From: a virus | Virus record (IMG/VR): IMGVR_UViG_3300038558_000079 | Coordinates: 1 to 64,000 of that record | Strand: one strand, 5' to 3' | Length of the DNA stretch: 64,000 bases | Part shown: positions 15,148-23,968 of the stretch, piece after piece | How positions within the stretch are numbered: the first letter of the stretch is position 1 | How the letters are laid out: each line of letters opens with the position of its first letter | The notes under the pieces: generated by a model | What the model was told of the DNA's origin: nothing | The model's input: only the letters and a program-made list of their open reading frames with translations | Databases searched by the model: none | Made by a program: the position numbers and the translations under genes

Positions 15148-15441
15148 ATTCAGATCGCAGTGTTGTCTGATCAGTATTAGAGCGCTATGGTGACATTTAC
15201 CAAATAAATGCAGACGCTTCTGATGATTTGGGTAGTAATACCCATAGGTAATTAATTGTCCAATGGCATTTTTCCAAGCCTTTGCTTCCTTAACTTCTAT
15301 TAGCTCTGTATCTGTCAATATATCAATATTGCCTACAGGTGTTACGACTTCCATGTCTCCACCTACAATGGCGTGTAGCTGTATCTGGACATCTTTCTCA
15401 GTTAATCTACTAACAAGTTTTTGGGGTTGGGTAATTTCCAT
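15127..15441 (-). CDS. PD-(D/E)XK-type nuclease-like protein
   Basis: 104 residues. The core GNIDILTDTELIEVKEAKAWKNAIGQLITYGYYYP gives the D...ExK pattern (D39, E49, K51) and the following Q-containing helix usual for small PD-(D/E)XK endonucleases, including some homing or phage-linked nucleases. HQKRLHLFG follows. It overlaps the broken regulator gene. A 22-bp palindrome 28 bases upstream may be its operator. Confidence 0.55.
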   Translation of the reverse strand: MEITQPQKLVSRLTEKDVQIQLHAIVGGDMEVVTPVGNIDILTDTELIEVKEAKAWKNAIGQLITYGYYYPNHQKRLHLFGKCHHSALILIRQHCDLNNILVTY

Positions 15442-15468
15442 TTGTTCAATAAAAGAATCTCTAAAGTT

Positions 15469-15490
15469 TTACCAGACTCTAGTCTGGTAA
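15469..15490. promoter_or_regulatory. Palindromic operator candidate
   Basis: Arms TTACCAGACT (15469-15478) and AGTCTGGTAA (15481-15490) with two central bases, between genes 15441 and 15509 (both minus). No T-run, so an operator is more likely than a terminator. Confidence 0.5.
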
Positions 15491-15508
15491 GCAACATCTT
15501 TTTACGTG

Positions 15509-16315
15509 TTAATCAACTGGACTCAACATCTTAACGTCCAGATATTCTTTGATACAATCATCCAATTCATCTGTCACCAAATACACGTTAATCTCGCGCT
15601 GTGTGCCATTACAGAGTCGTTTCTCACGCTTACAGGTCATTTCATGTTTCGCTACCCATTTTCCAAGCTGTGAACGGTGTTTAGTAACCAGTCCTATTGG
15701 ATACCCTAACTGTTCGGCGCGTTCGGCTACACCTAACCATACTTCAGTCGTACCCGACGGTGAGTTACCAACTCCTAAGATGTTTAACACCACATCTTGT
15801 AACCCTTGTTTGAATCTTGGATTCTTGATATCAATATCAAACGCCGCAATGGTATTTGCTAGGTTTACAACACGGATATCTGCGGGTGGTAACTTTGCCG
15901 GTTTTGGCATTTCCGGGGCGACGGCTTTAACTTCATAACCAGCTATACCATACAAGTAAACCCGGCATCCAGCGCGTAACATTGCTTTAGCTAACTCTGG
16001 ATTATCTTTAACTATCCAGTCGGCAATGACGGATTCTGGGATTAGCTTGACTTCTTTAGCACCCGTAGCTGTATCAATTATTGCAGACTTTATCACTTGG
16101 TTGTGGGTTTCAAACGCATACTGTGAGTGGTTTTGAGTACCATTAGGATTAATATCAGTTGTGGGTTCTGTATTTGTCAAGTTAGCAACTCGTTTTGATA
16201 TTGCCTGTTGAGTTATAGCAGACATACGTGCATATCCGCTGATTGAAGCAAAAACCTCACCAGTCTCATTGTCGATAACTAACTCAACACCGTTATTATC
16301 GTATCTTACCAACAT
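15509..16315 (-). CDS. Putative phage antirepressor-like regulator
   Basis: 268 residues. The N-terminus (ELVIDNETGEVFASISGYARMSAITQQAISKRVANL) looks like the short DNA-binding module of cyanobacterial prophage regulators; the centre is PESVIADWIVKDNPELAKAMLRAGCRVYLYGIAGY, and the C-terminus (LGKWVAKHEMTCKREKRLCNGTQREINVY) is helical and basic. I recognise this layout as common beside phage antirepressors but cannot name a family. It starts with ATG 16315 and precedes the nuclease-like gene in the same direction. Confidence 0.45.
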   Translation of the reverse strand: MLVRYDNNGVELVIDNETGEVFASISGYARMSAITQQAISKRVANLTNTEPTTDINPNGTQNHSQYAFETHNQVIKSAIIDTATGAKEVKLIPESVIADWIVKDNPELAKAMLRAGCRVYLYGIAGYEVKAVAPEMPKPAKLPPADIRVVNLANTIAAFDIDIKNPRFKQGLQDVVLNILGVGNSPSGTTEVWLGVAERAEQLGYPIGLVTKHRSQLGKWVAKHEMTCKREKRLCNGTQREINVYLVTDELDDCIKEYLDVKMLSPVD

Positions 16316-16607
16316 AATAATTCTCTGTTAATGTACTTCTATATTTTAACATTTTAGTACCGTAAAATCAATAAAATATCACAGGAAATATGTAATAAGT
16401 GAAGTCAATTATCCGCATTTCTAGCATCATGGGGAATGCCTAATTTTGGTCTTAATTCCCCACAATTCAGATTGAATGTCAAGATATTAGAGCTATTGCA
16501 ATCACGACTATATAATCACAGCCGGGTTGTGATATTGCCAGACACGGGGATGTTTTTTCCTCACCACCCGTGTATGCTATTTCTAAGATTATTTCCCCAT
16601 ACATTCT

Positions 16608-16662
16608 AGCTTCCGACATGTTGTATCCTATTATAGATAAAGTAGTAAACATGTCGGAAGCT
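16608..16662. repeat. Palindrome repeat with partial leader
   Basis: Arms 16608-16622 and 16648-16662. The leader text follows (GAGAGTTAATGCAGGCAAAG, then TTTTAACAACCTCAAAAACG) and an orphan TTGACA at 16752-16757, but the -10 and gene part of the module are gone. It occupies the gap 16316-16827, where I see no gene. Confidence 0.85.
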
Positions 16663-16827
16663 GAGAGTTAATGCAGGCAAAGGATACAGCGTTTTCTGAA
16701 CTCAAGTTTTAACAACCTCAAAAACGCCTCTAAAATACCTTTTTATACCCCTTGACATCTTTGACTAACATGGCTCTATCCGTTGGTATTTGTGGTATTG
16801 TACACGGCTAGAGCATAATTGACTTGG

Positions 16828-17145
16828 CTAAAGTCCAAACACTGTCTTTAAATCCTCTTGACACAAGGGGTAGTTTGCCAAGAGTGATTGAACCTTCACA
16901 TCATTAATATCAAGAATGTGGTCGGCTCTAGTATTCTCAACTGTAAGTGCGGTGTATAGCACAACCTCCCATGTACACTCTTTACGCCTGGTGTTGATAT
17001 CAAACCTGTGACCTAAATGGTCTTTGGGACTTCTAACTGTAAAATCATCTTCATTATCTCCCATTAGGAATAATGAAGTAGCCTCTATGGTGTCACAGGA
17101 TACGAATCTATCGCCTTCTCGCTTTGCAGGAATAACTTTCATCAA
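16828..17145 (-). CDS. Hypothetical protein
   Basis: 105 residues, begins MMKVIPAKREGDRFVSCDTIEATSLFLMGDNEDDF. Mixed alpha/beta, no recognised family. It has a clear promoter of the window's common type just upstream. It lies between two palindrome repeats. Confidence 0.6.
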   Translation of the reverse strand: MMKVIPAKREGDRFVSCDTIEATSLFLMGDNEDDFTVRSPKDHLGHRFDINTRRKECTWEVVLYTALTVENTRADHILDINDVKVQSLLANYPLCQEDLKTVFGL

Positions 17146-17168
17146 AAATCCCCTTTGTTGTTTTCTCT

Positions 17169-17199
17169 ATTCTATGTCAAAACACACAGGTAATGTCAA
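17169..17199 (-). promoter_or_regulatory. Promoter of the 16828-17145 gene
   Basis: On minus, TTGACATTACC with TTGACA at 17199-17194, and either CATAGA (N17) or TAGAAT (17174-17169, N19) as -10. Confidence 0.6.
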
Positions 17200-17255
17200 C
17201 ACATTTCATATTTTATCTTCCCAAACTGCTATACCCTAGACACTGTATACCTTCT

Positions 17256-17309
17256 AGCCTCCGACATGTTTACTTCTTTATAGATATTGAACACAACATG
17301 TCGGAAGCT
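17256..17309. repeat. Palindrome repeat
   Basis: Arms AGCCTCCGACATGTT (17256-17270, one mismatch) and AACATGTCGGAAGCT (17295-17309). Followed by GAACCAAGTTTTGAAAA as in the leader modules, but no promoter is left. No gene in 17200-17477. Confidence 0.85.
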
Positions 17310-17539
17310 GAGAGTCTTACACCGAATGCGTTGTAGGCTTTTTGTGAACCAAGTTTTGAAAAGTGCTTTGGGATGCCCTTCCCTGTCTGTTTTCTCTAAT
17401 GACGGTTGTGGTGAGGGGAGTTTCGAGGTATGATAGGTATCGTGTAGATAACCCTCATAAGAACACCACCGTCGCTGGAAACTCCGTGTCTTTAGACCGG
17501 AGATGAAGGCGCGGCAGCGGTTTTAACCGCCTAGAGTCT

Positions 17540-17944
17540 TTAACTGTGATGTGGATCATTGATGTACCTCTGAATTGTTTCAGCGCTCACATTGCCAGCC
17601 GTTGAGAAAAAGTAGCTGTTAGTCCACAAAGATGGAAGCTTTTGAAGCTCTGGAAACTCCTTTCTCAGGTAATTGGCTGAACGCCCTTTAAAGGCTTTTA
17701 CCACTTGGTAGATAGCATCAGTTGGATGAATCTCAACAAATAGGTGAATATGGTCAGGAGCCACTTCAAGCGCCCTAATGCGCCAATCTTTCTCCATTGC
17801 CAATTCAGAGAATATCTCGTATATTCTGTCTCGAATTTTACCCACAAGCACCTTTTTGCGACGTTTCGGTATCCAAACAAAATGAACCACGCATAACCCA
17901 ACAGAATGATTATAGTGCCTGTACTCGTATGAATTTTTTCGCAT
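17540..17944 (-). CDS. tnpA: Y1 HUH transposase TnpA of IS200/IS605
   Basis: 134 residues. HUH motif at H65-I66-H67 (APDHIHLF) and catalytic Tyr at Y127 (ETIQRYI), the same numbering as in ISHp608. It moves single-stranded DNA by forming a 5'-phosphotyrosine link and recognises hairpins at the element ends. Full length, no frameshift, so it may be active and could also mobilise the tnpB-only element and the detached ends in this window. Confidence 0.92.
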   Translation of the reverse strand: MRKNSYEYRHYNHSVGLCVVHFVWIPKRRKKVLVGKIRDRIYEIFSELAMEKDWRIRALEVAPDHIHLFVEIHPTDAIYQVVKAFKGRSANYLRKEFPELQKLPSLWTNSYFFSTAGNVSAETIQRYINDPHHS

Positions 17945-18022
17945 TTTATCCCCGGCTGGCTTGACTGTTGTTCTTATTGTAGATTATAATAGATAAACCA
18001 ACAAAAGCCAGTGAGGTCGAAA

Positions 18023-19348
18023 ATGGCTAAAAACAAGAAACAGCTAGGCGTTCAACAAATACTACTCCATCCCGACAAGGAGACAAAGGCTGTTCTTGAA
18101 TATTTGTGCGAACAGTCCGGTAAGCTGTACAACAGTGGGGTGTATTTTGCGCGTCAAACATTTTTCAAGACTGGTAAGTTACTGACGGGAAAGTTTGACT
18201 TAGTTTATGAGCAAACTGTAGGAAAAAGTCAGATTGCTCAGTCCTTACCGTCAACACCTGCGCAGCAAACATTATTGAGCGTCACCGAAGCGTTTAAATC
18301 CTACAAGGAATTGCGACAGCTCTGGGTTAAAGGACAATTGTCAGATAAGCCAAAACCACCTAATTATTTGAAGGGGTCAAAACTATTTAAGGTGGCATAC
18401 CCTAACTCAGGAGGTCAAAAGCCAAAAACAGTTGATGGGCAACTTCAATTCTCTCTCGGATTAACAGTTAAGCGATGGTTTGGCGTTGACAATTTTAAGC
18501 TACCGATACCAACAAACCTGGATATAACCAAAGTTAAAGAGTGGACAATACTTCCTAAAAATGGTGCATTTTATCTTGAAGCTTCCTACACTCTCGCTCA
18601 AGAGCAAACTTGTCGAGAATTTGCCAATCAAGCATTAGCAATTGACTTGGGTACTGCTGACAACTTAGCAGCTTGCGTTGACACATTAGGCAACTCTTTT
18701 TTGATTGATGCTCGTGCGATGAAAGCTTTCAATCAGTGCTGGAATAAACAAGTAGCAACCAGAAAAGAAAAAAAACCTGAAGGGTATTGGGACGCATGGC
18801 TTGACCGTGTAACTCGTAAGCGCAACCATCGAGTGAGAGATGGTATAAACAAGGCGGCAAGGATTATTGTTAGCCATTGTCTCAAGTACAGAATCGGAAC
18901 AATCGTCATAGGCTGGAATGAAGGCTTTAAGTGCAATGCCAATATGGGTAGATTGAACAATCAAAAATTTGTCCAAATACCATTGGGTAAGCTTAAAGAT
19001 AGGATCGAGCAATTGTGTGACTTGTATGGCATTAGGCTTGTGATAACCGAAGAGTCCTACACAAGCAAAGCTAGTTACTTAGATGGAGACTCCCTACCCA
19101 AATATGGTGAAAAACCAGAAGGGTGGAAAGCATCAGGTAAAAGAACAAAGCGCGGGTTGTACACAAGCAAAAATGGCTCACTAGTAAATGCGGACTTAAA
19201 CGGTGCCGCAAACATAATGAGCAAAGTAGCCAGAAAGCTAGGCATTGACTTAGCCCGACTGGGTAGACGGTCTTTGACAACCGTAACGAGAATCAGATTG
19301 TGGGTACTACCTCAGTCTACTCTGTCTGTAGAATCCCCGTGTCTTTAG
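18023..19348 (+). CDS. tnpB: TnpB, RNA-guided nuclease of IS200/IS605 type
   Basis: 441 residues from ATG 18023, preferred over GTG 18011 because GAGGT (18013-18017) then serves as ribosome binding site. RuvC-like residues (numbering from GTG 18011): D212 (LAIDLGT), E347/E348 (ITEESYTSKAS), D395 (NADLNGAANI). Like the copy at 12515 it lacks the CxxC zinc ribbon. The 3' end runs into the right-end hairpin that should be part of its guide RNA. Confidence 0.9.
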   Translation: MAKNKKQLGVQQILLHPDKETKAVLEYLCEQSGKLYNSGVYFARQTFFKTGKLLTGKFDLVYEQTVGKSQIAQSLPSTPAQQTLLSVTEAFKSYKELRQLWVKGQLSDKPKPPNYLKGSKLFKVAYPNSGGQKPKTVDGQLQFSLGLTVKRWFGVDNFKLPIPTNLDITKVKEWTILPKNGAFYLEASYTLAQEQTCREFANQALAIDLGTADNLAACVDTLGNSFLIDARAMKAFNQCWNKQVATRKEKKPEGYWDAWLDRVTRKRNHRVRDGINKAARIIVSHCLKYRIGTIVIGWNEGFKCNANMGRLNNQKFVQIPLGKLKDRIEQLCDLYGIRLVITEESYTSKASYLDGDSLPKYGEKPEGWKASGKRTKRGLYTSKNGSLVNADLNGAANIMSKVARKLGIDLARLGRRSLTTVTRIRLWVLPQSTLSVESPCL

Positions 19349-19363
19349 ATCGGGGAGTGTCAA
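19329..19363 (+). ncRNA. Right end / 3' end of predicted omega RNA
   Basis: Hairpin CCCCGTGTCTTTAGATCGGGG followed by AGTGTCAA at the element border. One A-T replaces G-C in the loop-proximal stem relative to the 13811 copy. Confidence 0.5.
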
Positions 19364-19434
19364 AAACCACTGATGAAAGTCATTTTCCTACTTGACACCC
19401 TTTTGCAAACGAGTAAAAAACTTTCAAGCACCCC

Positions 19435-19463
19435 TTGACATCCATTGAGAGTTGAGTTATTAT
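19435..19463 (+). promoter_or_regulatory. Promoter of the orphan structured RNA
   Basis: TTGACA (19435-19440), N17, TATTAT (19458-19463). Expected start near 19470, just before the structured segment. Confidence 0.65.
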
Positions 19464-19469
19464 AGTAGA

Positions 19470-19705
19470 GAGCATAAAAGTTCTACTCAAATGCTCTTTC
19501 TTGTAACCCTAACGGGTGGGTTAACATACCAGCGAGCTGGATTCCGGTAATACGGAAAGACAGTAGTGGTTTGCAAACAACCTCGGAGGCGATAACTGTC
19601 TCGCCTAAGTCCATTACAACAGGAATGCCGAGGCTCTGGAAACAGGGAGCCGGGACGAAAAAACCGTGAAACCGCGATACTCCCCATTGCTGTAGACAAG
19701 AGAGA
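19470..19705 (+). ncRNA. Structured RNA resembling HEARO / IscB omega RNA, no IscB gene
   Basis: A G/C-rich segment unlike its A/T-rich surroundings, with nested short stems: AGAGCAT/ATGCTCT near the start, CCGGTAATACGG (19544-19555), GAGGCGATAACTGTCTCGCC, and GGCTCTGGAAACAGGGAGCC (19632-19651), ending around CCGCGATACTCCCCATTG. The order and wording fit my memory of cyanobacterial HEARO RNAs, the guide scaffolds of IscB nucleases. No IscB gene follows, so it would be a standalone copy. It has its own promoter. A covariance-model search is needed for proof. Confidence 0.5.
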
Positions 19706-19775
19706 AAATTAAAGTACTGCTTTTATACCGCGATCGCACCCAACGTTGGATTAGCTCATCTTGCATACAAAATCC

Positions 19776-19801
19776 CCACCTGTAAAGGTTGGTATTTTTT
19801 T
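19776..19801 (+). terminator. Possible terminator
   Basis: CCACCT / AGGTTGG stem with one bulge, four-base loop, followed by ATTTTTTT. Sits after the structured RNA. Confidence 0.45.
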
Positions 19802-19955
19802 ACACTACAAAATACCAGCTTACTTTTAGCTGCAAATTTATAGCATCGAACATCACAGGGTAGATTTAGCTCAATTAACTGAGTGTTACTAACCCAGAGT
19901 AGTGTTAAAAAGCAGGGTGTCTGAAAGGCCATGATTCTTACACTGTATAGTTTTC

Positions 19956-20010
19956 AGCTTCCGACATGTTACCTACAGTTACTATAAAAGAAGAGAACAT
20001 GTCGTAAAGT
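19956..20010. repeat. Palindrome repeat, degenerate and with inverted spacer
   Basis: Left arm AGCTTCCGACATGTT (19956-19970) is perfect; right arm AACATGTCGTAAAGT (19996-20010) is damaged. The spacer reads in the opposite direction to most copies (its complement begins CTCTTCTTTTATAGTAACTG), while the left flank keeps the usual direction. Confidence 0.75.
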
Positions 20011-20017
20011 TCTTATA

Positions 20018-20047
20018 TTGACATTTCCCGAATAAAAACTGTATAAT
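20018..20047 (+). promoter_or_regulatory. Consensus promoter of the 20075 gene
   Basis: TTGACA (20018-20023), 18-bp spacer, TATAAT (20042-20047). Both boxes are perfect. Confidence 0.8.
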
Positions 20048-20074
20048 GTAACTACAGTACATCGGATACCATAT

Positions 20075-20782
20075 ATGATTAGTAGATTACCAACCCAAGG
20101 GTTACCAGTAGAACTTCGGTCTGCATACTTCCATAGGATATGGGGGGAAGATGAGAGTATTGTCACTCAACTCTCCCAGCGGCAACAGCAAGCACTCAAA
20201 CTGTACTATGGATTGTTAGGGGAAAACCCACACCGGGTAAGGGAGATACAGGAAATCACAGGTAACAAGAATCATTCTTTAATTAGGTCATTGTGCTTAC
20301 AGGCATTTACAGCCTTGCAACGCAAAAAACAAAAGAGAATATGTGAACAGTTGGGAATCACCACAAAGGAGATACCTGTAAGCCTGAGAGCGGCCTATTA
20401 TCAGGCTATGTATTTCAATCTCGATTTAACTGAGGGATATGAAAAAATCCCGGTAAAGACTAAGAAAATATTCCAGTCCTATTATGCAGAGATAGGTAAG
20501 TGTCTTAGTGTTGAAGAATTAGCTTTTCGATATCAGTTAACACCAAAACGGGTGTTAAAGTTGATTTCTCATGCAGAGGACGCTCTGGTAGAGATTGCGC
20601 AGGCAAAGGTAGCTAGTACCATGTACCAGGAGTGGTTGAAAGTTACGAAAAGGTATTGTCCTAATTGCTTTTCAACCAATGTCACTCCACTTTACTCTCA
20701 GGGGCGACGGAACGGGTTAAGGTGTTTTGAATGCAATAAGCCAGTTTCACTCAACAGTTTCGGTCTGATTAGACTGGCTTAA
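20075..20782 (+). CDS. Double sigma-region-4-like HTH protein with zinc ribbon
   Basis: 235 residues. Internal duplication: PVELRSAYF (11-19) and PVSLRAAYY (101-109) each open a unit that ends in a sigma-70 region-4-like helix-turn-helix (first around LSQRQQQALKLYY, second around KIFQSYYAEIGKCLSVEELAFRY). The C-terminus is a zinc ribbon, C195-x2-C198 ... C217-x2-C220. This suggests a phage transcription factor that touches both DNA and RNA polymerase. Not a standard sigma factor, since region 2 is missing. Perfect promoter, so probably strongly expressed. The 3' end overlaps the portal gene by 36 bp, tail to tail. Confidence 0.55.
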   Translation: MISRLPTQGLPVELRSAYFHRIWGEDESIVTQLSQRQQQALKLYYGLLGENPHRVREIQEITGNKNHSLIRSLCLQAFTALQRKKQKRICEQLGITTKEIPVSLRAAYYQAMYFNLDLTEGYEKIPVKTKKIFQSYYAEIGKCLSVEELAFRYQLTPKRVLKLISHAEDALVEIAQAKVASTMYQEWLKVTKRYCPNCFSTNVTPLYSQGRRNGLRCFECNKPVSLNSFGLIRLA

Positions 20783-22129
20783 GTTAAGATCTATAGTTCC
20801 TTCAAGCCCTAGATTAAGCGCTAGGGCTTTTCTAATCTCATCAGAAGTAATAGCACCTATCTCTTTATAAACAGCACGTTCCTGGGCTTGAAGATTTGCT
20901 AGTTCCTGCTTCTCCTTGGCAGTTTCCTCGTAAATTACTGGGAAGTCAATCTCCCATACGCGGGGTTCTATACCACCAGTAACCCCATTTTTGCAGAAGT
21001 GGTATAGTTTTACGAGCCTTTCCAAGGGTTCCTTGAGAACTTCCTTCTGATATTTGAGTATGGTTTGGTTCAATTCTTTTGTTTCACTCTCACCACTAGT
21101 AATTCCAGATGGTGATTGGTTAAAGAAGGATGTGTGCGGTATTTCCGTATTTGCACCCAAATCTTCCTTTAATATTTTCATCATGTCTGCAACACCCGTA
21201 AAGTTACGACTAACAATCTCGTGACCGTCAGTAGTATCCAGTAACCAGACATTTAGCACTGATGAGATGTAGTTCATCACCTGTAATCTTTGCTCAACTT
21301 CCTTACGCCTATTCTGAGATAGTAGGTTAGAAAGTCCAGCCATCTTTATCAGCATTCTGTTGAAATCTTGTATGGCTACTGCGATAGAATCCTTACCCAA
21401 ATTATAGTCTCTAAGATCGCTATATGCTCTTACAAGTACACTTAACCCAAATCCACCATACCTCTCGCGCGAGCGCTGCACACCAACGTCGATGCCTTTG
21501 AATGCTAGTAGTCTACTCTTATGTATCCGTGTACCATACCCATTTGAAAACTGGTACAGTAGAGGTTCACCATAATCTCTTAGAGTAGGCTCATCTTGGT
21601 AAGAGTATACCGAGACTTGACCGCCAATACCACCCGATTGCACATTAAGCCATTCAATGTCTTTTAGCCTCTTAGTGTCTAGCGGTAACTCTAAGTTTGT
21701 TGCACCATCATTGCACCCTAAGACGATTACACTACCGCCGTATTTCCTAGCCATGCTCATAGCTTTATTGAAATATGGCATTGCCTTATTGATTAGTTGT
21801 TGCATTTCCGCGATCGCGTCACCACTGCCATTCTTCCCTACAGCAACATCTCCAATGTCTTTAATTGTATAGATGGGGTTTTTTCGGGTACACAAACCGG
21901 GTAATTGCTCTACAAGTTTTGCAGCATACTTATCACCTTCAAATAGGTTATCAATGTCTGAAAATGATAATACTTTTGGTGGTTTTATTATTACCGCTTC
22001 TCGCTTATCGGCATTCTGCATTCCAATCTTAGTTGCTAATGATGCTAAGATTGAATCTAATCTCATCTGAGTAGCTATTAGTTCTTGTTCTGTAGTCTCG
22101 TTAGTATTTACTTTTACATTAATTGCCAT
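20747..22129 (-). CDS. Portal protein, DUF1073-like
   Basis: 460 residues. Features of DUF1073 phage portals: KYAAKLVEQLPGLCTRKNPIYTI, MARKYGGSVIVLGCNDG, LLAFKGIDV, NQSPSGITSGESETKELNQTILKYQ. Portals form the dodecameric ring at one capsid vertex for DNA entry. Starts four bases after the terminase stop. In standard phages it follows the terminase, as here. It is the last gene of the leftward virion operon. Confidence 0.8.
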   Translation of the reverse strand: MAINVKVNTNETTEQELIATQMRLDSILASLATKIGMQNADKREAVIIKPPKVLSFSDIDNLFEGDKYAAKLVEQLPGLCTRKNPIYTIKDIGDVAVGKNGSGDAIAEMQQLINKAMPYFNKAMSMARKYGGSVIVLGCNDGATNLELPLDTKRLKDIEWLNVQSGGIGGQVSVYSYQDEPTLRDYGEPLLYQFSNGYGTRIHKSRLLAFKGIDVGVQRSRERYGGFGLSVLVRAYSDLRDYNLGKDSIAVAIQDFNRMLIKMAGLSNLLSQNRRKEVEQRLQVMNYISSVLNVWLLDTTDGHEIVSRNFTGVADMMKILKEDLGANTEIPHTSFFNQSPSGITSGESETKELNQTILKYQKEVLKEPLERLVKLYHFCKNGVTGGIEPRVWEIDFPVIYEETAKEKQELANLQAQERAVYKEIGAITSDEIRKALALNLGLEGTIDLNLSQSNQTETVE

Positions 22130-22133
22130 ATAT

Positions 22134-23669
22134 TTAATTTAACCACGCATCGAGGACATCTTCATAACTATAACTTGGTGCAAAAAGCATTGCTAGCATA
22201 TCTGCAAAGTCAGGACTATCAATGCCTCTTTTTCGCATTTCAGCCTTACTCTCTAGCAATATCTTACCACTACTTGTATATTTGCGTTTAGGTAGTGAAA
22301 TCTGAGCAATAAGGTCAGGGTGATTAGGGATACTGATTAATTCATCAAGGGGATATGCTTTAATACCAGTGGTGTGTTCGTAGGTTTTTTTAAATCGTTC
22401 GCGCAATAATCCCCACCATTCGGCTCTAGCATTCGCAAATTTCTCTTTACTAGTCCGTTGTTCACCCTCCCAATAGGTGTCACTTGGGGTAGCAGCACCT
22501 CGTAATGGGATAAAGGCAAATGGTAAACCACCCTCTATAGATGCTAGGGTAGATCCGACACCTTCCCCAACACCATCAGCATCAAAATTAAGCATTGTGG
22601 CCTGAAATTCGATCATTAGTTCCCGTACCTTAAAAGCACTTTCAGTGGTTCCCACACCACTCCAGTCTTCAAGATGTGTTACTGTGCCCCCCACTCTAAT
22701 CCCTAGTACGGTTCTATTTTTTCCAAAAGTGGCAATATCCAGACTTCCCACAGGATTGCCTACGATTGGTAATTGTAGTTCCCTACTAGCCATTACCCAT
22801 TTGTTTGGAATATATACATTCTCAACGGATGCGGTATAGTCTATGTCAATTTCCTGAGCTACTGTAATGGGGTCTAAGCAGTTGATTTGTTTTTGATACC
22901 AGTATTCATTCTTGCGCGGGTCATCTTGCCACTTAAAAGTGAATACTTGAACCTTGCCACTGAAGCGTTTTTTTGCGTAACAATTCCCCAGGCCATTTGG
23001 TGTTGACGTGTAGAATATGACATCAGTATTTTGGCTCAATGCGGCATCTACACTAGCCGCTCTCTCGATAAATGCAAATTCATCGATGTCATAAATTGTA
23101 CTTCGCCCCCCACGCCCCAAGTTATCTCCAGCTTCCCCTGTAATTGTTCCACCCGTATGTGGATTAATAATTCTTAAGTAATTATCATGTACATTCCAGT
23201 TAAAACCCTGTGGTAACATCCAGTAGGGGAGATATTTTAATATCATCCTAATTTTTTCAAAGATACTATCTGGATCGCCTTTCCTGTCTACTAATATCTC
23301 TTTTCGGGAACCGAATGCACCCTTAAAGTTAGCATCAAACAACCAGCAATGCGTTTGGTAGGCTACATTCAACCACGTTAGCCCCATATCTCTGGACTTT
23401 TCAATCAATCCATGTTCTTTATTATGTACCCTTTCATCGCGCCATTTTAAATATTCTACCTGCTTAGGGAATAGTACAAAAGGGATAAAAGCAGGCTTCT
23501 TACGCGGGTCGTAAGTGTAGACAAAATTGTTAACCCAGAATATTTTATCGCGTCTGGATAGCTCAAGACATAATTTGCGGAATTCTTTATCAACCTTACA
23601 TTTTTCTAGAAGTTTATACCTAGCGATTAACCCCTCATTAATTGTGTATTCCTTGGCTACTTCTATCAT
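22134..23669 (-). CDS. terL: Terminase large subunit
   Basis: 511 residues. ATPase: adenine/Walker A region EKSRDMGLTWLNVAYQ (variant Walker A), Walker B IYDIDEFAF with the catalytic Glu, coupling motif FYTSTPNG. Nuclease: GSLDIATFGKNRT, NFDADGVGEGVGSTL and a late DFADMLAM acidic motif. It translocates phage DNA into the capsid and cuts it. Overlaps the preceding small gene by four bases. Full length. Confidence 0.9.
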   Translation of the reverse strand: MIEVAKEYTINEGLIARYKLLEKCKVDKEFRKLCLELSRRDKIFWVNNFVYTYDPRKKPAFIPFVLFPKQVEYLKWRDERVHNKEHGLIEKSRDMGLTWLNVAYQTHCWLFDANFKGAFGSRKEILVDRKGDPDSIFEKIRMILKYLPYWMLPQGFNWNVHDNYLRIINPHTGGTITGEAGDNLGRGGRSTIYDIDEFAFIERAASVDAALSQNTDVIFYTSTPNGLGNCYAKKRFSGKVQVFTFKWQDDPRKNEYWYQKQINCLDPITVAQEIDIDYTASVENVYIPNKWVMASRELQLPIVGNPVGSLDIATFGKNRTVLGIRVGGTVTHLEDWSGVGTTESAFKVRELMIEFQATMLNFDADGVGEGVGSTLASIEGGLPFAFIPLRGAATPSDTYWEGEQRTSKEKFANARAEWWGLLRERFKKTYEHTTGIKAYPLDELISIPNHPDLIAQISLPKRKYTSSGKILLESKAEMRKRGIDSPDFADMLAMLFAPSYSYEDVLDAWLN

Positions 23670-23965
23670 GCCTGTAATCTTCTCCTGATTTCAGCAGCGA
23701 TAATGGAGGGGTCTAGTTCTTCTAAGTTAGCCTCACAGAATTCGGTATCTTCAGTGTCATTTGTTGTTGGGATATTATTCTGATGTTTTAAGATTTCTAG
23801 GTAAGCTTTTATGGCTTGAATCTTAGTAGTATTTAACTTAATCGAATCAGGGGCAACATCTTCAGTTTTAATTATGGCTCTCAATTTAGATTTAAGCCAT
23901 TGAATTTCACCTTCATCAACATTAGCGTTTTCGGGAACTAGCGTTATTACCTTATTCTTATTCAT
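23666..23965 (-). CDS. Small protein before terminase, possible small terminase subunit
   Basis: 99 residues, helical, acidic (EDVAPDSIKLNTTKIQAIKAYLEILKHQNN; EELDPSIIAAEIRRRL). Position directly before and overlapping terL suggests a small terminase or accessory packaging protein; no helix-turn-helix is obvious, so this is based on context. Confidence 0.4.
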   Translation of the reverse strand: MNKNKVITLVPENANVDEGEIQWLKSKLRAIIKTEDVAPDSIKLNTTKIQAIKAYLEILKHQNNIPTTNDTEDTEFCEANLEELDPSIIAAEIRRRLQA

Positions 23966-23968
23966 TAT

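Larger units (their letters stand above)
17478..19363. mobile_element. IS200/IS605-type element with divergent tnpA and tnpB
   Basis: Left side: hairpin CTCCGTGTCTTTAGACCGGAG and AGCGGTTTTAACCGC. Then tnpA (minus), divergent tnpB (plus), and a right end GAATCCCCGTGTC...CGGGGAGTGTCAA ending at 19363. This is the complete classic gene plan. Exact left border is estimated. Confidence 0.75.
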
